The notes beneath the pieces were generated by a model. The model searched no databases and was not told the DNA's origin. It was given only the letters and a program-made list of their open reading frames with translations. A stretch of 41,123 nt of DNA from Candidatus Izemoplasma sp. (GTDB taxonomy: Bacteria; Bacillota_I; Bacilli_A; Izemoplasmatales; Hujiaoplasmataceae): positions 1 through 41,123 of the forward strand of contig JAIPGD010000007.1 in NCBI GenBank assembly GCA_021736305.1, in the 5' to 3' direction. Of this stretch, positions 32,656-41,123 are shown piece after piece. The stretch's first letter is position 1, and each line of letters opens with the position of its first letter. The position numbers and the translations under genes were made by a program.

Positions 32656-34338
32656 ATGAATACAAAAATAAATTTAAATAAGGAGATAGGTGTTTTTGCC
32701 TTGGGTGGTCTTGGTGAAGTAGGCAAAAATATGTACGTTATACAATACGAAGATGAATTGATTATTGTTGATTCAGGCATTTTATTCCCTGATGAATATC
32801 TTTTAGGAATCGATTACGTCATTCCAGACTACACATATCTCATAGAAAACCAAGAAAAAATTAAAGCTTTAATAATCTCACATGGACATGAAGACCATAT
32901 TGGAGGTATTCCTTTTTTAGTTCAACAAGTAAATATACCTGTGATTTATGCTTCCGGATTAAGTTATGGTCTTATTCAAGTTAAATTGGAAGAAAAAGTA
33001 AGTTTTCCAGTTAACTTGAAAAAGTTCACCGATGGAGATGTTCTAAAATTCAACAAGTTAGAAGTTGACTTCTTTAGGACAAACCACTCAATCCCAGATA
33101 CTTTTGGACTTAGAGTTAAAACACCTGTTGGAAATGTAGTTCATACAGGTGATTTTAAATTTGATTTTTCACCAACTGGGAAAGATTCGGATTATCATAA
33201 AATGGCTGAAATAGGACAAGAAGGCGTTTTGTGCCTTTTAAGTGATTCTACAAATGCCGAACTAGAAGATTTTACAACTTCAGAAAAAGTTGTTTCTGAG
33301 AACATCCGCGAAATGTTTGAAGATATTGAAGGTAGAGTAATTATCGCTACTTTCGCTTCTAATATCCATAGAATTCAACAAATCATCGAAGCAAGTCTAG
33401 CTTCAAACCGTAAAATTGCAGTTTTTGGACGATCTATGGTAAGAAATATTGATGTTGGATATGAACTAGGATACATAAAAGCTCCTAAAGGTACATTTAT
33501 TGACACTAGAAATCGCTCGGCTTTAAAACAGAAAAACTTAACAATTATTTCAACTGGGTCTCAAGGAGAACCATTTGCGGCATTAACAAGAATTGCAAAC
33601 AAAACTCACAGACAAATAAGTTTAATGCCAGGAGATACAGTTATTCTTTCTTCTTCACCTATCCCAGGTAATTTAGAGAGCGTTAATAGAACTATCAATC
33701 TTTTACAAAAAAATGGAGCTAATGTTATTACACAATCACCTTTTGCTGATGTGCATTCTTCTGGTCACGGTGGACAAGGCGAATTAAAACTTATGTTAAA
33801 ATTAATGAAACCTAAATATTTTGCACCAATTCATGGGGAACATAGAATGTTAAAAGCCCACCAAAAACTCGCAATTGATACTGGTGTTAAAAAAGAGAAT
33901 ACTTTTATCCTTAATAACGGGGATGTATTAGCATTACAGGCTAATAAAGCTTATATGAAGGATAAAGTAAAAACTGGTGATGTTTATGTTGATAGCGAAA
34001 GCATTGGTGAAGTAGGAACACTTGTACTTAAAGATAGAAGAGAATTATCTGAAGATGGTCTATTATCAGTTGTTTTAACCATTAGTCAGATAAAATATAA
34101 AGTTATCTGTACACCAAATATTATCTCTAAAGGGTTTATTTTCGTTAGAGATAATAAAAAAATGATTAAAGATATGCAAAAATTAGTGATTGAAGCTGCT
34201 AAAAAATATCTCGACCCTAATCATAGTAAACTAAATATCAATGGTATTAAAAATGATATTACAAGATCTTTAAAAAATTATATTAAAAAAGAAACTAATC
34301 GAGAACCAATGATTATGCCAGTAGTAATGATTTTATAG
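32656..34338 (+). CDS. rnj: Ribonuclease J
   Basis: Metallo-beta-lactamase/beta-CASP endo- and 5'-3' exoribonuclease for RNA decay and rRNA maturation. The 560-residue protein starts with the beta-lactamase fold (GVFALGGLGEVGKNMYVI). The zinc motif HGHEDH is at 76-81, a second ligand region is VVHTGDFKFD, the beta-CASP part includes SDSTNAE and the RNase J block SSGHGGQGELKLML...APIHGEHRM, and the C-terminal domain begins near residue 450. Only one RNase J gene is in the window, and J1 or J2 cannot be assigned. ATG at 32656 with AAAGGA about 6 nt upstream. Monocistronic, divergent from priA. Confidence 0.96.
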   Translation: MNTKINLNKEIGVFALGGLGEVGKNMYVIQYEDELIIVDSGILFPDEYLLGIDYVIPDYTYLIENQEKIKALIISHGHEDHIGGIPFLVQQVNIPVIYASGLSYGLIQVKLEEKVSFPVNLKKFTDGDVLKFNKLEVDFFRTNHSIPDTFGLRVKTPVGNVVHTGDFKFDFSPTGKDSDYHKMAEIGQEGVLCLLSDSTNAELEDFTTSEKVVSENIREMFEDIEGRVIIATFASNIHRIQQIIEASLASNRKIAVFGRSMVRNIDVGYELGYIKAPKGTFIDTRNRSALKQKNLTIISTGSQGEPFAALTRIANKTHRQISLMPGDTVILSSSPIPGNLESVNRTINLLQKNGANVITQSPFADVHSSGHGGQGELKLMLKLMKPKYFAPIHGEHRMLKAHQKLAIDTGVKKENTFILNNGDVLALQANKAYMKDKVKTGDVYVDSESIGEVGTLVLKDRRELSEDGLLSVVLTISQIKYKVICTPNIISKGFIFVRDNKKMIKDMQKLVIEAAKKYLDPNHSKLNINGIKNDITRSLKNYIKKETNREPMIMPVVMIL

Positions 34339-34340
34339 AT

Positions 34341-34375
34341 AAAAAAGATGAATTTTTTCAATTCATCTTTTTTTT
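34341..34375. terminator. Bidirectional terminator between rnj and the exonuclease gene
   Basis: An 8-bp stem GATGAATT/AATTCATC (34347-34354 with 34360-34367), extended by A/T pairs, with a T run on the plus side and an A run before it that becomes T on the minus strand. It lies between two convergent stop codons. Confidence 0.9.
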
Positions 34376-35252
34376 ATGAAATATCAACTTTTAATTTATG
34401 ATTACAAACATCTTTAAAACCGTAAAAAACTTCCTTTGTTACTTCAGCATCTTCTAAGGCATCATGTTTTTGATTGTTTATGCTTTGTCCGTTTGCATAA
34501 ATATTATAAGCATTAAATAAACCCAAATCATTTTTCAACCGAAAATATGTTTTATGTAGACTTAGAAGATCAACAAATTGCATATCATTAAGAAAATTTT
34601 CAAGATTATGAATTTTATTTAGCTTAGCTAATTCAAACTTGTCATTTTTGCCCCATACATAAATGATTGGTTCATATTCTTGATTAATTTTTTTCAATAA
34701 ACTATATAGATTGTAATAATCAGATCCACCATCTACATTTTTTTGATTTAAATCCAAAAATCGCAGAGTCCTTTTTGACAATCTAGGAAATAATTTTGGT
34801 CTTATAAAACTACTATATTTTTTTATTTCATTCCCATATTCATCAGTTAACACAAATCCGACTTGAATAATCTCAGAAATAAAATTCTCATAATGATGAT
34901 AAGGTGGCATTGACATTTCAAAATCCATAAATAAGCGGTTACGTTTTTGGTTAACTAATTTCTTTATTTCAGTTTTAATCATAGATATATCATAAAATAT
35001 CTTTGGTTTGTTTTTATTTGGTGACAATACTTTATCAATACTGATAACATTTTGTACCCGAACTCCTTTATAAAACCGGTAATGCTCACTCACCTTTAAA
35101 AAGACATAGATATTCTTATTAAAATAATCCATAAATTTATTAAACATACCTTTACTCATATAGTAATACTTTAATCTCTTAGGCCCGTTTATAGCGATTA
35201 CCCGTTTATTTTCAATTACTTTATAAATGCTTCCGTTTATATTTTCTGTCAT
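34374..35252 (-). CDS. DEDDh 3'-5' exonuclease family protein with an unassigned N-terminal region
   Basis: A 292-residue protein. The C-terminal part (about 105-285) is a DnaQ-like exonuclease domain of the KapD/ERI1 style: Exo I LFMDFEMS (Asp110, Glu112), SEIIQVGFVL, Exo II VWGKNDKFEL (Asp204) and Exo III HDALEDAEVTKE (His263, Asp268). All four acidic residues and the catalytic His are present, so activity is expected on DNA or RNA; which one is unknown. Residues 1-100 are basic and aromatic-rich and match nothing I recognise. The ATG at 35252 overlaps the uvrC stop by 4 bases (ATGA), so it is cotranslated with uvrC, which could suggest repair, though RNA processing is equally possible. Confidence 0.82.
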   Translation of the reverse strand: MTENINGSIYKVIENKRVIAINGPKRLKYYYMSKGMFNKFMDYFNKNIYVFLKVSEHYRFYKGVRVQNVISIDKVLSPNKNKPKIFYDISMIKTEIKKLVNQKRNRLFMDFEMSMPPYHHYENFISEIIQVGFVLTDEYGNEIKKYSSFIRPKLFPRLSKRTLRFLDLNQKNVDGGSDYYNLYSLLKKINQEYEPIIYVWGKNDKFELAKLNKIHNLENFLNDMQFVDLLSLHKTYFRLKNDLGLFNAYNIYANGQSINNQKHDALEDAEVTKEVFYGFKDVCNHKLKVDIS

Positions 35253-37039
35253 TTAATATCATCTTTCTTATTAAAATTATAATTACTTAAAGCCAAATAT
35301 ATATTATCAATTGCTGCTTCCTGAATTTGCATTGACTTTAACTCTTCTCTAGGTGCGTTTTTAATATTTTCTAAATTCTTATATTTTTTTAATAGCTTAT
35401 TCTTTGTTACTTTACCTACCTTAGGTATCGTATCTAAAATTGAAGCATAAATTTGTTTACTAGCTATATTTCTTTGATAACTAATTGCGAACCGATGAAC
35501 TTCTTCTTGAATTTTATATAATAGTGAATATAAATTTGAATGTTTATCAAGTTTAATTTCTTTTCCTGAATCCGTAATTATTGCTTCAGTTTTATGTCGA
35601 TTATTTTTCTTTAATCCAATAACGCTAATATTTAGATTTAACTCATCCACAACAGATTTTGCAGCACGTTGTTGAGCTAATCCACCATCAACAATAATTA
35701 AGTCGGGTTTTTCTAAATCATCTCTTAAAACAGCAAAATAACGTCTGTATATAACTTCTTTCATTATATGATAATCATCATTAGTATCCACAGTTTTAAT
35801 TCGATATTTACGATATTCGTTTTTATCTGGCAATCCATTAACAAATACAACCATGGCTGAAACCAAATTCTGTCCTGAAATATTTGAGTTATCAAATGCA
35901 TCAATTCTTTTTATTGTTTGTAAACCTAATAATTTTTCTAATTCATTTAACGCATAAATTGTTTTATTTTCTTTATTTAAATATGCTGATAAATTATTAT
36001 TCAAATGATCTTTAGCGTTTTCATATGCAATATCTAATAGTTTCGTCTTTTTTCCTCGCTTAGGTATAAATATTATATTTTCAAAAACTTCAGGATATAA
36101 TTCGTAATCATATCCCTTTGGCAACAAGATTTCATCTGGTAAAGGCTGTTGTTCATAAAATTGCGCTAAGTAAGTTAATAAGATTTCTTCTTTGCTCCCA
36201 TAATATGCAAATATTTTTGATTTAGAAAATAATACTCTACCTTGACGCATAAATAGAATATTGATTGAAATATAATTATCATAACTAACAAAATTTATGA
36301 TATCGCGATTTTTATTATCCGCAAAGATGACTTGTTGTTTTTCAGTAGTTTTTTCAATTGCAGTAATTAGATCCTTGTATTCTTTTGCTTTTTCAAACTC
36401 AAGTTTTTCAGAATGGTCTTGCATTTTTAATTTAAATTTATCGATAAATGTTTTTGTATTACCTGACAAAAAACTACGTACTTTTTTTATCAATGTTTGA
36501 TATGTTTTTTTATCTACTTCATATTCACAAGGTCCAAGACATTGATTAATATGATAATACAAACACACCTTTTTAGGGAACTTAGAACATTTTCTAAATG
36601 GAAAAATAGAATCTAATAATCTAACTACTTCATTAGCGTAACTTGCATTTGGATATGGACCGAATACATTTCGTTTGTTTTTGTTTACATTCCTAGTTAC
36701 TCTAATAATCGGATGTTCATCATCTGTTACTTCGATATATGGATAAGTTTTATTATCTGTCAATTGAATATTGTATTTAGGCATATATTTTTTAATTTGT
36801 GATAATTCTAATAAAAATGCTTCTTTTTCTGTTTTCGTTATAACAAAAGAAAAATCTTCAATATTAGTTATTAGTCTTGTTGTTTTATCATCATGAGCCC
36901 CAACAAAATAAGAACTTATTCTTTTTTTTAAGTTCTTTGCTTTACCAACATAAATAATCCTATCTTTTTTATCAAGCATTTGATAAGTTCCAGGTTTATT
37001 TGGTAGATTATTTAGTTTTTCTTTTATTTTTTCATTCAT
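35249..37039 (-). CDS. uvrC: Excinuclease ABC subunit C
   Basis: Nuclease of the UvrABC nucleotide excision repair system that makes both incisions around a lesion. The 596-residue length is standard. It has the GIY-YIG domain (GTYQMLDKKDRIIYVGKAKNLK), a cysteine cluster CSKFPKKVCLYYHINQCLGPC, a UVR segment (LEFEKAKEYKDLI), the RNase H-like half with IDAFDNSNISGQNLVSAMVVF and DLIIVDGGLAQ, and C-terminal helix-hairpin-helix repeats. The ATG at 37039 has no ribosome-binding site and lies almost at the predicted transcript start, so the mRNA seems leaderless. uvrA and uvrB are not in the window. Confidence 0.97.
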   Translation of the reverse strand: MNEKIKEKLNNLPNKPGTYQMLDKKDRIIYVGKAKNLKKRISSYFVGAHDDKTTRLITNIEDFSFVITKTEKEAFLLELSQIKKYMPKYNIQLTDNKTYPYIEVTDDEHPIIRVTRNVNKNKRNVFGPYPNASYANEVVRLLDSIFPFRKCSKFPKKVCLYYHINQCLGPCEYEVDKKTYQTLIKKVRSFLSGNTKTFIDKFKLKMQDHSEKLEFEKAKEYKDLITAIEKTTEKQQVIFADNKNRDIINFVSYDNYISINILFMRQGRVLFSKSKIFAYYGSKEEILLTYLAQFYEQQPLPDEILLPKGYDYELYPEVFENIIFIPKRGKKTKLLDIAYENAKDHLNNNLSAYLNKENKTIYALNELEKLLGLQTIKRIDAFDNSNISGQNLVSAMVVFVNGLPDKNEYRKYRIKTVDTNDDYHIMKEVIYRRYFAVLRDDLEKPDLIIVDGGLAQQRAAKSVVDELNLNISVIGLKKNNRHKTEAIITDSGKEIKLDKHSNLYSLLYKIQEEVHRFAISYQRNIASKQIYASILDTIPKVGKVTKNKLLKKYKNLENIKNAPREELKSMQIQEAAIDNIYLALSNYNFNKKDDIK

Positions 37040-37047
37040 TGTCTATA

Positions 37048-37076
37048 ATTATACCAAATTCATAAATTCCTATCAA
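37048..37076 (-). promoter_or_regulatory. Promoter of uvrC
   Basis: TTGATA (37071-37076), 17-nt spacer, extended -10 TGGTATAAT with hexamer at 37048-37053, minus strand. The -10 ends only 8 nt before the ATG. The -35 touches the T run of the rbfA terminator. Confidence 0.72.
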
Positions 37077-37106
37077 TAAAATAAAACTCTAGCAAAGCTA
37101 GAGTTT
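37077..37106 (-). terminator. Intrinsic terminator of the nusA-infB-rbfA operon
   Basis: A perfect 10-bp stem AAACTCTAGC/GCTAGAGTTT (37084-37093 with 37097-37106), loop of 3 nt, then T-rich sequence on the minus strand. It overlaps the rbfA stop codon. Confidence 0.9.
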
Positions 37107-37434
37107 ACTTTATTTTTCTAATAATATCATCAACTCGTTTACCAGTCTCATACGATTTATCATATTTGAAAACCAATTCTGGAACTTTACGCATTTTTAC
37201 ACGCTTTGCAATTTGATTTTTAATATATCCATTTGCTCTTTCTAAAGCTTTTTTAGTATTTTCAATCACGTTTTCGTTACCATAAATTGTGTAATATGCA
37301 TACATATAAGATAACTCATTAGTAATTTTTACTTCTGTTATAGTAATAAAGCCTAGATTATCTTTTATTTCATTCTGTAAAATGTCACTTAAGACTCTTT
37401 GCACATCGGTTTCTAAATGCCTTACATTGCCCAT
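37105..37434 (-). CDS. rbfA: 30S ribosome-binding factor A
   Basis: A small KH-fold assembly factor for the 30S subunit and 16S rRNA 5' end maturation. The 109-residue protein has the RbfA start (VRHLETDVQRVLSDILQNEI), the strand block GFITITEVKITNELSYMYAYYTIYG and the KH-type end IAKRVKMRKVPELVFKYDKSYETGKRVDDII. Length is normal. The ATG overlaps the last base of infB's stop codon, so translation is coupled. It is the last gene of the operon, ending at a strong terminator. Confidence 0.96.
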   Translation of the reverse strand: MGNVRHLETDVQRVLSDILQNEIKDNLGFITITEVKITNELSYMYAYYTIYGNENVIENTKKALERANGYIKNQIAKRVKMRKVPELVFKYDKSYETGKRVDDIIRKIK

Positions 37435-39233
37435 TAGTCTACCTCTTTCATTGTTGAAACTTCGATAGTATCTCCTACTTTTATGTCGTTATAATTTTCT
37501 ATTGTAACACCGCATTCAAATCCTTGTCTAACTTCTTTCACATCATCAGAGAATCTTTTTAAAGTTCCAATTTTTCCTTCATAAATAATTTTACCATTTC
37601 TTACAATCTTAGCAAGTCCGTTTCTTTTCACAACGCCATTAGTAACCATACATCCAGCAATTGTCCCTACTTTAGAAACGCTATATGTTTCTCTAACATC
37701 TAGTTCGCCAATAATTTTTTCTTCAAAAACTGGATCGAGTAATCCTTTCATTGCTGCTTCAATATCATCAAGCGCTTCATAAATCACTCTATATGTTCTG
37801 ATTTCAACGCCTTTTTCTTTTGCAATACCCCTTACTGATGCAGGAACACCTACACCAAATCCGATAATAATTGCATTTGAAGCTTCGGCCAAAAGAATAT
37901 CTCCATCAGTTATTGCTCCAACACCAGTTCCAACAATTTCAATTTGAATTCCTTCAACTTCAATCTTGTTAATGGCTCCTTTAAAAGCTTCGATTGAACC
38001 TTGAACATCAGCTTTAATTATTAAAGCTAATTCTTTCTTTTCTTCACTAACTTTACTAAAGAAATCTTCAAGTGATACGGTTTCTTTTGCACTATGTTCT
38101 TTATTAAATAAACGATCTTTTCTTTCGCTCGCAATATCTTTTACAGTTTTTTCATCAGAAAACACTCTAAAAGGATCTCCTGCTTCAGGAACATCATCTA
38201 ATCCAATAATTTCCACTGCTTGACCAGGAAAGGCTTGTTTAACTTGTTCGCCTAAATCATTTGTCATAGCTCTAACTTTTCCATAAGTAGATCCAACAGC
38301 AAAATAATCTTGAACACTTAAAGTGCCGTTATTCACTAAAATAGTCGCTACTGGTCCTCTACCTTTATCTAATCTTGCTTCGATAACTGTTCCATAAGCT
38401 TCTCTATTTGGATTAGCTTTTAATTCTTTCATTTCTGAAACAACTTGAATTGTTTCTAATAAATCATCGATACCTTCATTTTTAAGAGCAGATATTTCAA
38501 CAAATGGAACCTCGCCGCCCCAATCATCTGGTAATAAACCTAAATCTCCTAATTGTTGTTTTACACGGTCTGGATTAGCACCGGGTACATCCATTTTATT
38601 TACGGCAACAATAATATCACATTTTGACGCTTTAGCATGATCAATTGCTTCTCTTGTTTGTGGCATAACTCCATCATCAGCAGCCACTACTAAAACAACT
38701 ATATCAGTAATTCTAGCTCCTCTAGCTCGCATTTCTGTAAATGCAGCATGTCCTGGAGTATCAATAAAAGTGATTTTCTTACCATTTTTTTCAACTTGAT
38801 AAGCACCAATATGCTGAGTTATTCCTCCAGCTTCTGTAGATACAACTCGAGTATGTCTAATTGTATCTAATAATGTTGTTTTTCCGTGATCAACGTGGCC
38901 CATTATGGTAACTACAGCTGGTCTTGGAACTAAATCTTCAGGATTATCTTTTTCTTTCATTTCTTCAAATCTAGTCACATCAGTAACAACTTCATCTTTA
39001 AAATCCATATTATATTCCATTGCTAAAAGTTCAGCATTTTCACGATTTAATGCTTGATTTTTAGAAGCCATAACTTTTAAGAACATCAATTTTTTTATTA
39101 CATCAGAGACTGGTTTTTTAGCTTGCTCAGCAAACTCACTCACTGTCAGTCCATCGCGATAATAAATCACTTTAGGTGATGACTTTTTCGTAACTTTTTG
39201 ATTTTTATTTTTTTTCGTTATATGTTTTGACAT
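37434..39233 (-). CDS. infB: Translation initiation factor IF-2
   Basis: GTPase that brings fMet-tRNA to the 30S subunit. The 599-residue protein has a short N-terminal region (Lys-rich, then [22 protein letters not shown]), the G domain with [20 protein letters not shown] and NKMD, then domains II, III ([13 protein letters not shown]) and IV (fMet-tRNA binding, GMV-type C-terminal barrel). Compared with Bacillus IF-2 (about 716) the N-terminal extension is much reduced, as in Mollicutes. ATG at 39233 with AGAGGTGG upstream. It lies between ylxQ and rbfA in the standard order. Confidence 0.98.
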   Translation of the reverse strand: MSKHITKKNKNQKVTKKSSPKVIYYRDGLTVSEFAEQAKKPVSDVIKKLMFLKVMASKNQALNRENAELLAMEYNMDFKDEVVTDVTRFEEMKEKDNPEDLVPRPAVVTIMGHVDHGKTTLLDTIRHTRVVSTEAGGITQHIGAYQVEKNGKKITFIDTPGHAAFTEMRARGARITDIVVLVVAADDGVMPQTREAIDHAKASKCDIIVAVNKMDVPGANPDRVKQQLGDLGLLPDDWGGEVPFVEISALKNEGIDDLLETIQVVSEMKELKANPNREAYGTVIEARLDKGRGPVATILVNNGTLSVQDYFAVGSTYGKVRAMTNDLGEQVKQAFPGQAVEIIGLDDVPEAGDPFRVFSDEKTVKDIASERKDRLFNKEHSAKETVSLEDFFSKVSEEKKELALIIKADVQGSIEAFKGAINKIEVEGIQIEIVGTGVGAITDGDILLAEASNAIIIGFGVGVPASVRGIAKEKGVEIRTYRVIYEALDDIEAAMKGLLDPVFEEKIIGELDVRETYSVSKVGTIAGCMVTNGVVKRNGLAKIVRNGKIIYEGKIGTLKRFSDDVKEVRQGFECGVTIENYNDIKVGDTIEVSTMKEVD

Positions 39234-39253
39234 ATAGCCACCTCTTTCTTAAC

Positions 39254-39550
39254 TTATAATAAATTCATTATTTTTTTAGCAAAACCACTATCGGTAACCA
39301 CAATAACCTTTCGGTTATTTTTTCCAATAGCCTTACTTAGTTCATCTGTCGAAAAACTATCAATAACGAAAACATTGTAAAAACTTGATTTATCTTTAAT
39401 TCTTTTTGTTGTATTAACGCCAGCGTCACTTGCTAAAAAAACGAGTTTTGCTTTATTACTCTTTATTTTTTCTAAAGCAAAACCTTCTCCACTAACAAGT
39501 CTATTTGCTCTTTTACACAGTCCAAGGATAGATAAAATCTTAGTTTTCAT
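39254..39550 (-). CDS. ylxQ: YlxQ-like L7Ae-family RNA-binding protein
   Basis: A 98-residue member of the L7Ae/L30e fold, which binds kink-turn RNA. The family pattern is clear: ILSILGLCKRANRLVSGEGFALEKIKSNKAKLVFLASDAGVNTTKRI, then the VIVVTDSGFAKKI end. The usual place for ylxQ is between ylxR and infB, as here. The ATG overlaps the end of ylxR by 11 bases and has only a weak ribosome-binding site. Its physiological RNA target is not known. Confidence 0.93.
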   Translation of the reverse strand: MKTKILSILGLCKRANRLVSGEGFALEKIKSNKAKLVFLASDAGVNTTKRIKDKSSFYNVFVIDSFSTDELSKAIGKNNRKVIVVTDSGFAKKIMNLL

Positions 39551-39812
39551 GTTCTATCGCTTTGATTAATTCTATATATATTTCATTAGGAATTTCAGTG
39601 TTTAAATGTCTTGACAAAGCATTCATTTTCTTAGCTTTTTCAATAACTGTTATAGATTTTGAAAGGTATACGCCTCGGCCATTAGCCTTGCCAGTTTTAT
39701 CATAAATAACATTACCTTCAGGAGTTCTAACGACTCTCATTAAATCCTTTTTTGGGAATCTTTCATTTGTTATAACACACTTTCTCATTGGTATTTTCCT
39801 AATTTTTTCCAT
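39540..39812 (-). CDS. ylxR: YlxR family protein (DUF448, RNase P modulator RnpM-like)
   Basis: A 90-residue RNA-binding protein with the family signature IPMRKCVITNERFPKKDLMRVVRTPEGNV followed by GKANGRGVYLSKS. A Bacillus/Streptococcus homologue has been described as an RNase P modulator (RnpM). A GTG at 39821 is in frame, but AGGTG (39819-39823) lies 6 nt before the ATG at 39812, which is chosen. The GTG is part of that ribosome-binding site. Located between nusA and ylxQ in the conserved operon. Confidence 0.93.
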   Translation of the reverse strand: MEKIRKIPMRKCVITNERFPKKDLMRVVRTPEGNVIYDKTGKANGRGVYLSKSITVIEKAKKMNALSRHLNTEIPNEIYIELIKAIEHEN

Positions 39813-39821
39813 CTTTATCAC

Positions 39822-40886
39822 CTAGAAATCTATATCTTGACTCAATGCTTCAGATTCAGCTTTAATATCAATTTTCCAACCAGAAGATTGAACTGCTAAC
39901 CTAGCGTTTTGACCCCGTTTTCCAATCGCCAATGATAATTGATCATCAGGGACAACAACTAAAGCAGATTTTTCTCTTTCATCATATTTAACTGCGATTG
40001 TTCTTGCGGGTTGAAGACTATTGGAAATAAGTTCTTCTGGGTTTTCACTATATTTATAAATATCAATTTTTTCACCATTCAAACTATCAATAACATTTTT
40101 TATACGCATTCCACTACGTCCTAAACAAGCTCCAACAGGATCAACATTAGGATCATTTGTTTGAACACATACTTTACATCTATCTCCAGGGTCTCTTGCT
40201 AAACCAAAAATCTCTATAACACCCTCAGATAATTCTGGAATCTCGTTTTCCATTAAACGAATAACCAAATTCCGATCGGTTCTTGAAACAAAAACCTTAG
40301 GACCTTTAGTTGTTTTTTCAACTTTAGTAATATATACATTAACTTTGCTACCTACAACTAAGTCAGAACTTAATAAGTCTCTTGTAGGAATCGAAGTTTC
40401 CGTATCGTGACCTAAATACAAAGTAGCAAAATCATTCTTGATTTTTATTACTTCAGCAATAACCATTTCTCCTGTGCGTTCAAAGAAAAACTCATAATTT
40501 TTATCTCTTTCTAATTGTTTTAAACCTTGAGTCAACATTTGTTTAGCACTTGAAGCGGCTAAACGGCCAAAGTTCTTCGGAGTAATCTTCTGTTTAATAA
40601 CATCTCCAACTTTTGCTGTTTTTTTAATTTCTTTTGCTTCTTCTAAGGAAATCTGCTCACCTGGTTCACTAGTAGAATCAACTTCAGAAACCACTAAAGA
40701 TTTAGAAACTAAATCAATCTCAGCCTTTTCTTCGTTGAAAACTACTTCAGCATTGGTTTTGCCATCATATGCTTTTTTATAAGCATTTAATAAACCCTTA
40801 CCAAATACATCTAATATCTCTTCTTTAGATATATTTCTTTCCATCGCTAAACTATCTAACGCTTTAAAAAATTCTTTACTAATCAT
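39822..40886 (-). CDS. nusA: Transcription termination/antitermination factor NusA
   Basis: Binds RNA polymerase and RNA to modulate pausing and intrinsic termination. The 354-residue protein is close to the Bacillus form (371). It has the N-terminal polymerase-binding domain (ISKEFFKALDSLAMERNISKEEILDVFGKGLLNAYKKAY), an S1 domain (about 130-200, GEMVIAEVIKIKNDFATLYL), KH1 (DPGDRCKVCVQTNDPNVDPVGACLGRSGMRIKNV) and KH2 (LAIGKRGQNARLA). It lacks the acidic C-terminal repeats of E. coli NusA. The ATG at 40886 overlaps the rimP stop by 4 bases, with AGGAG upstream. Confidence 0.97.
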   Translation of the reverse strand: MISKEFFKALDSLAMERNISKEEILDVFGKGLLNAYKKAYDGKTNAEVVFNEEKAEIDLVSKSLVVSEVDSTSEPGEQISLEEAKEIKKTAKVGDVIKQKITPKNFGRLAASSAKQMLTQGLKQLERDKNYEFFFERTGEMVIAEVIKIKNDFATLYLGHDTETSIPTRDLLSSDLVVGSKVNVYITKVEKTTKGPKVFVSRTDRNLVIRLMENEIPELSEGVIEIFGLARDPGDRCKVCVQTNDPNVDPVGACLGRSGMRIKNVIDSLNGEKIDIYKYSENPEELISNSLQPARTIAVKYDEREKSALVVVPDDQLSLAIGKRGQNARLAVQSSGWKIDIKAESEALSQDIDF

Positions 40887-41123
40887 TTTTTTCTCCTAAA
40901 ATCTATAGCTAATCTAATTGAATTAACATCTAGATAATTTAATTTTATTTTTTTATTATTAACTAACATAGTTAAGCTATCACCATCAAAATTTATTAAA
41001 TCGCCTTCTAAACTTTGATTAAAAGTATCAACATGAACTAAGTGATTAATTGCATGTTTAATAGCTGCTTCTGAACGCAATTCTCTTTCAGCGCCCGGTG
41101 AAGAAACTTCTAACAAATAAGTT
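40883..41123 (-). CDS. rimP: Ribosome maturation factor RimP, 5' end cut by window
   Basis: C-terminal portion of RimP, a 30S assembly factor. The visible 79 residues open with TYLLEVSSPGAERELRS, the conserved LEVSSPGxxRxL block of the family, followed by the C-terminal Sm-like domain (LEGDLINFDGDSLTML...LDVNSIRLAIDF). The frame stays open past the last base, so the N-terminal half lies outside the window; a TTG at 41116 is in frame but is only an internal Leu codon. It ends with TGA and overlaps nusA by 4 bases. Confidence 0.95.
   Translation of the reverse strand, partial: TYLLEVSSPGAERELRSEAAIKHAINHLVHVDTFNQSLEGDLINFDGDSLTMLVNNKKIKLNYLDVNSIRLAIDFRRKK

Noticed and set aside
1-41123. tRNA or rRNA genes, CRISPR arrays, transposons, phage genes
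   Set aside because: No cloverleaf-like segment, no regularly spaced repeats and no transposase, integrase or phage protein was found; all gaps are short and accounted for by promoters, riboswitches and terminators.

Overview
The window is a dense, AT-rich bacterial chromosome segment, almost all coding, with most genes on the minus strand. It looks like a low-GC Firmicute or a Mollicutes relative that keeps the standard genetic code, for example the Acholeplasma/Izemoplasma side of the group. This is an inference from gene order, base composition and protein style. UGA is a stop here: recX, glgB, glgC and rimP end in TGA, Trp is read from TGG, and a complete RF2 gene (prfB) is present. No rRNA, tRNA, CRISPR array, insertion sequence or phage gene was seen, and no gene-free stretch exceeds 300 bases.

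Left end (1-4085, minus strand). A phosphoglucomutase cut by the window edge and a small nitroreductase share a promoter. Next come a glycerophosphodiesterase-fold protein that has lost catalytic residues, a thioredoxin-like lipoprotein, and the riboflavin transporter gene ribU under an FMN riboswitch with its own promoter and terminator.

Centre left (4085-19241, minus strand). From right to left run comFA, a short comFC-like gene, hpf, secA, prfB and recX. They continue without a clear break into a glycogen cluster: glgB, glgC, a glgD-glgA fusion, glgP and a cyclase-family hydrolase. Together with phosphoglucomutase this gives glycogen synthesis (Glc-1-P to ADP-glucose to branched glucan) and phosphorolytic breakdown. 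The GlgD-GlgA fusion protein is the most unusual gene product in the window.

Centre (19284-25346). leuS lies under a T-box leader with a probable UUA specifier. A DUF1189-like membrane protein is divergent from a plus-strand operon of ytqA (mnmL-like radical SAM), an EamA-type transporter and ytqB (mnmM-like methyltransferase). The outer pair belongs to tRNA wobble-uridine modification.

Right half (25344-41123). pgpA, a membrane protein with a degenerate HD-GYP domain, metK and a LemA-like gene form one minus-strand unit. priA and fmt follow, divergent from rnj (RNase J), which is on the plus strand. A DEDDh exonuclease overlaps uvrC, which appears to have a leaderless transcript. The right edge holds the conserved rimP-nusA-ylxR-ylxQ-infB-rbfA operon, with rimP cut by the window edge. 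Promoters follow a strong sigma-A pattern (17-bp spacers, often an extended TGGTATAAT -10), and most operons end in clear intrinsic terminators.
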